A stretch of 5,793 bases of DNA from Candidatus Arcticimaribacter sp. (lineage in GTDB: Bacteria > Bacteroidota > Bacteroidia > Flavobacteriales > Flavobacteriaceae): the NCBI GenBank assembly GCA_011526275.1, contig WTJP01000002.1, forward strand, positions 1,188-6,980, in the 5' to 3' direction. The notes under the pieces are model-generated. The model was not told where the DNA came from, made no database searches, and saw nothing but the letters and a program-made list of their open reading frames with translations. Positions within the stretch are counted from its first letter, which is position 1, and each line of letters begins with the position of its first letter. Below are positions 5,485 through 5,793 of the stretch, piece by piece. Both the position numbers and the translations under genes were made by a program.

Positions 5485-5793
5485 TTAATTTAATTTTAAA
5501 CGTAAGCCGGCGTAAATCATCCGACCAAATACAGGGGCATAGACTAAACTCGCATCAAAATCTCGGCCAAAGGGGTTATCTACTCCAATTATAGGATTAC
5601 TTTGCTGCACTTTTGATAGGTTTTCGCCTCCTAAATATACTTCAAAACGCGGAGAAAACACCCGACTTATTTGCGCATTCCATAAACCGTAAGCATCAAC
5701 TGTTGGGTCTAATCCGTTGCGTGGATTACTCGGCAAACGTTGACTTCCCACAAAATGATAGGTGGCGTCTAAACGCCAACCTTTGCCTTCCTC
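5485..5793 (-). CDS. TonB-dependent outer-membrane receptor, C-terminal fragment (5' end beyond window)
   Basis: The last 102 residues of an outer-membrane beta-barrel transporter powered by TonB. The frame is open to the window edge at 5793; the plug domain and TonB box lie outside. The fragment reads like barrel strands: WRLDATYHFVGSQRLP, then LWNAQISRVFSPRFEVYLGGENLSK, the turn NPIIGVDNPFGRDFDASLVYAP, and the terminal strand MIYAGLRLKLN. ENL.....QSNPI..VDNPFG..FDAS is typical of Bacteroidota TonB receptors often annotated near metal genes. The final residue is N, not the usual aromatic of many barrels, but the last strand is otherwise normal. The internal GTG at 5749-5751 is not a start. 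With the HMA-protein gene 6 bp downstream, import of a metal or metal complex is likely; the substrate cannot be read from this end. Confidence 0.9.
   Translation of the reverse strand, partial: EEGKGWRLDATYHFVGSQRLPSNPRNGLDPTVDAYGLWNAQISRVFSPRFEVYLGGENLSKVQQSNPIIGVDNPFGRDFDASLVYAPVFGRMIYAGLRLKLN

Noticed and set aside
1..5793. Mobile element, CRISPR array, tRNA or defence system
   Set aside because: No transposase, integrase, spaced repeats, cloverleaf-like sequence or defence-family motifs were seen; all coding space is explained by ordinary chromosomal genes.

Overview
The window looks like a chromosomal segment from a member of the Bacteroidota, most likely Flavobacteriia or a close relative. 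The evidence is the gene content and order (sigma-54 activator, lptE, TPR-like gene, secG, groES, groEL), the clear similarity of GroEL/GroES and SecG to that group, A-rich regions instead of Shine-Dalgarno sequences before starts, a promoter of the Bacteroidota TTTG / TAnnTTTG type, and a TonB-dependent receptor paired with a periplasmic metal-binding protein. This assignment comes from recognition, not from a database search.

Left part (1-2613, + strand): a tightly packed operon. It starts inside a sigma-54-dependent activator (5' end outside the window, Walker A and GAFTGA missing), which overlaps lptE by 17 bp. lptE overlaps or nearly abuts a TPR-like gene of unknown function, and secG follows 3 bp later. 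A strong intrinsic terminator closes the unit. The theme is envelope biogenesis: LPS transport to the outer membrane (LptE) and protein export (SecG).

Middle (2614-4675, + strand): groES and groEL with their own upstream region and their own terminator. The upstream region holds a GACA-T-TGTC palindrome and two competing promoter candidates. One is a degenerate sigma-54-like -24/-12 pair, which is intriguing because a sigma-54 activator lies in the preceding operon. No CIRCE element is visible.

Right part (4676-5793): a monocistronic four-helix membrane protein of unknown function (+), preceded by a good Bacteroidota-type promoter. It converges on a two-gene unit on the - strand: the C-terminal end of a TonB-dependent outer-membrane receptor (5' end outside the window), followed after 6 bp by a secreted heavy-metal-associated (HMA) domain protein. 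A shared bidirectional hairpin separates the convergent units. The receptor/HMA pair suggests copper or other metal handling across the envelope.

No mobile element, CRISPR array, tRNA, rRNA or prophage signature is visible, and no gap between genes exceeds about 125 bp. I do not see a convincing undescribed system. The best leads are the groESL control region and the TonB receptor/HMA pair.
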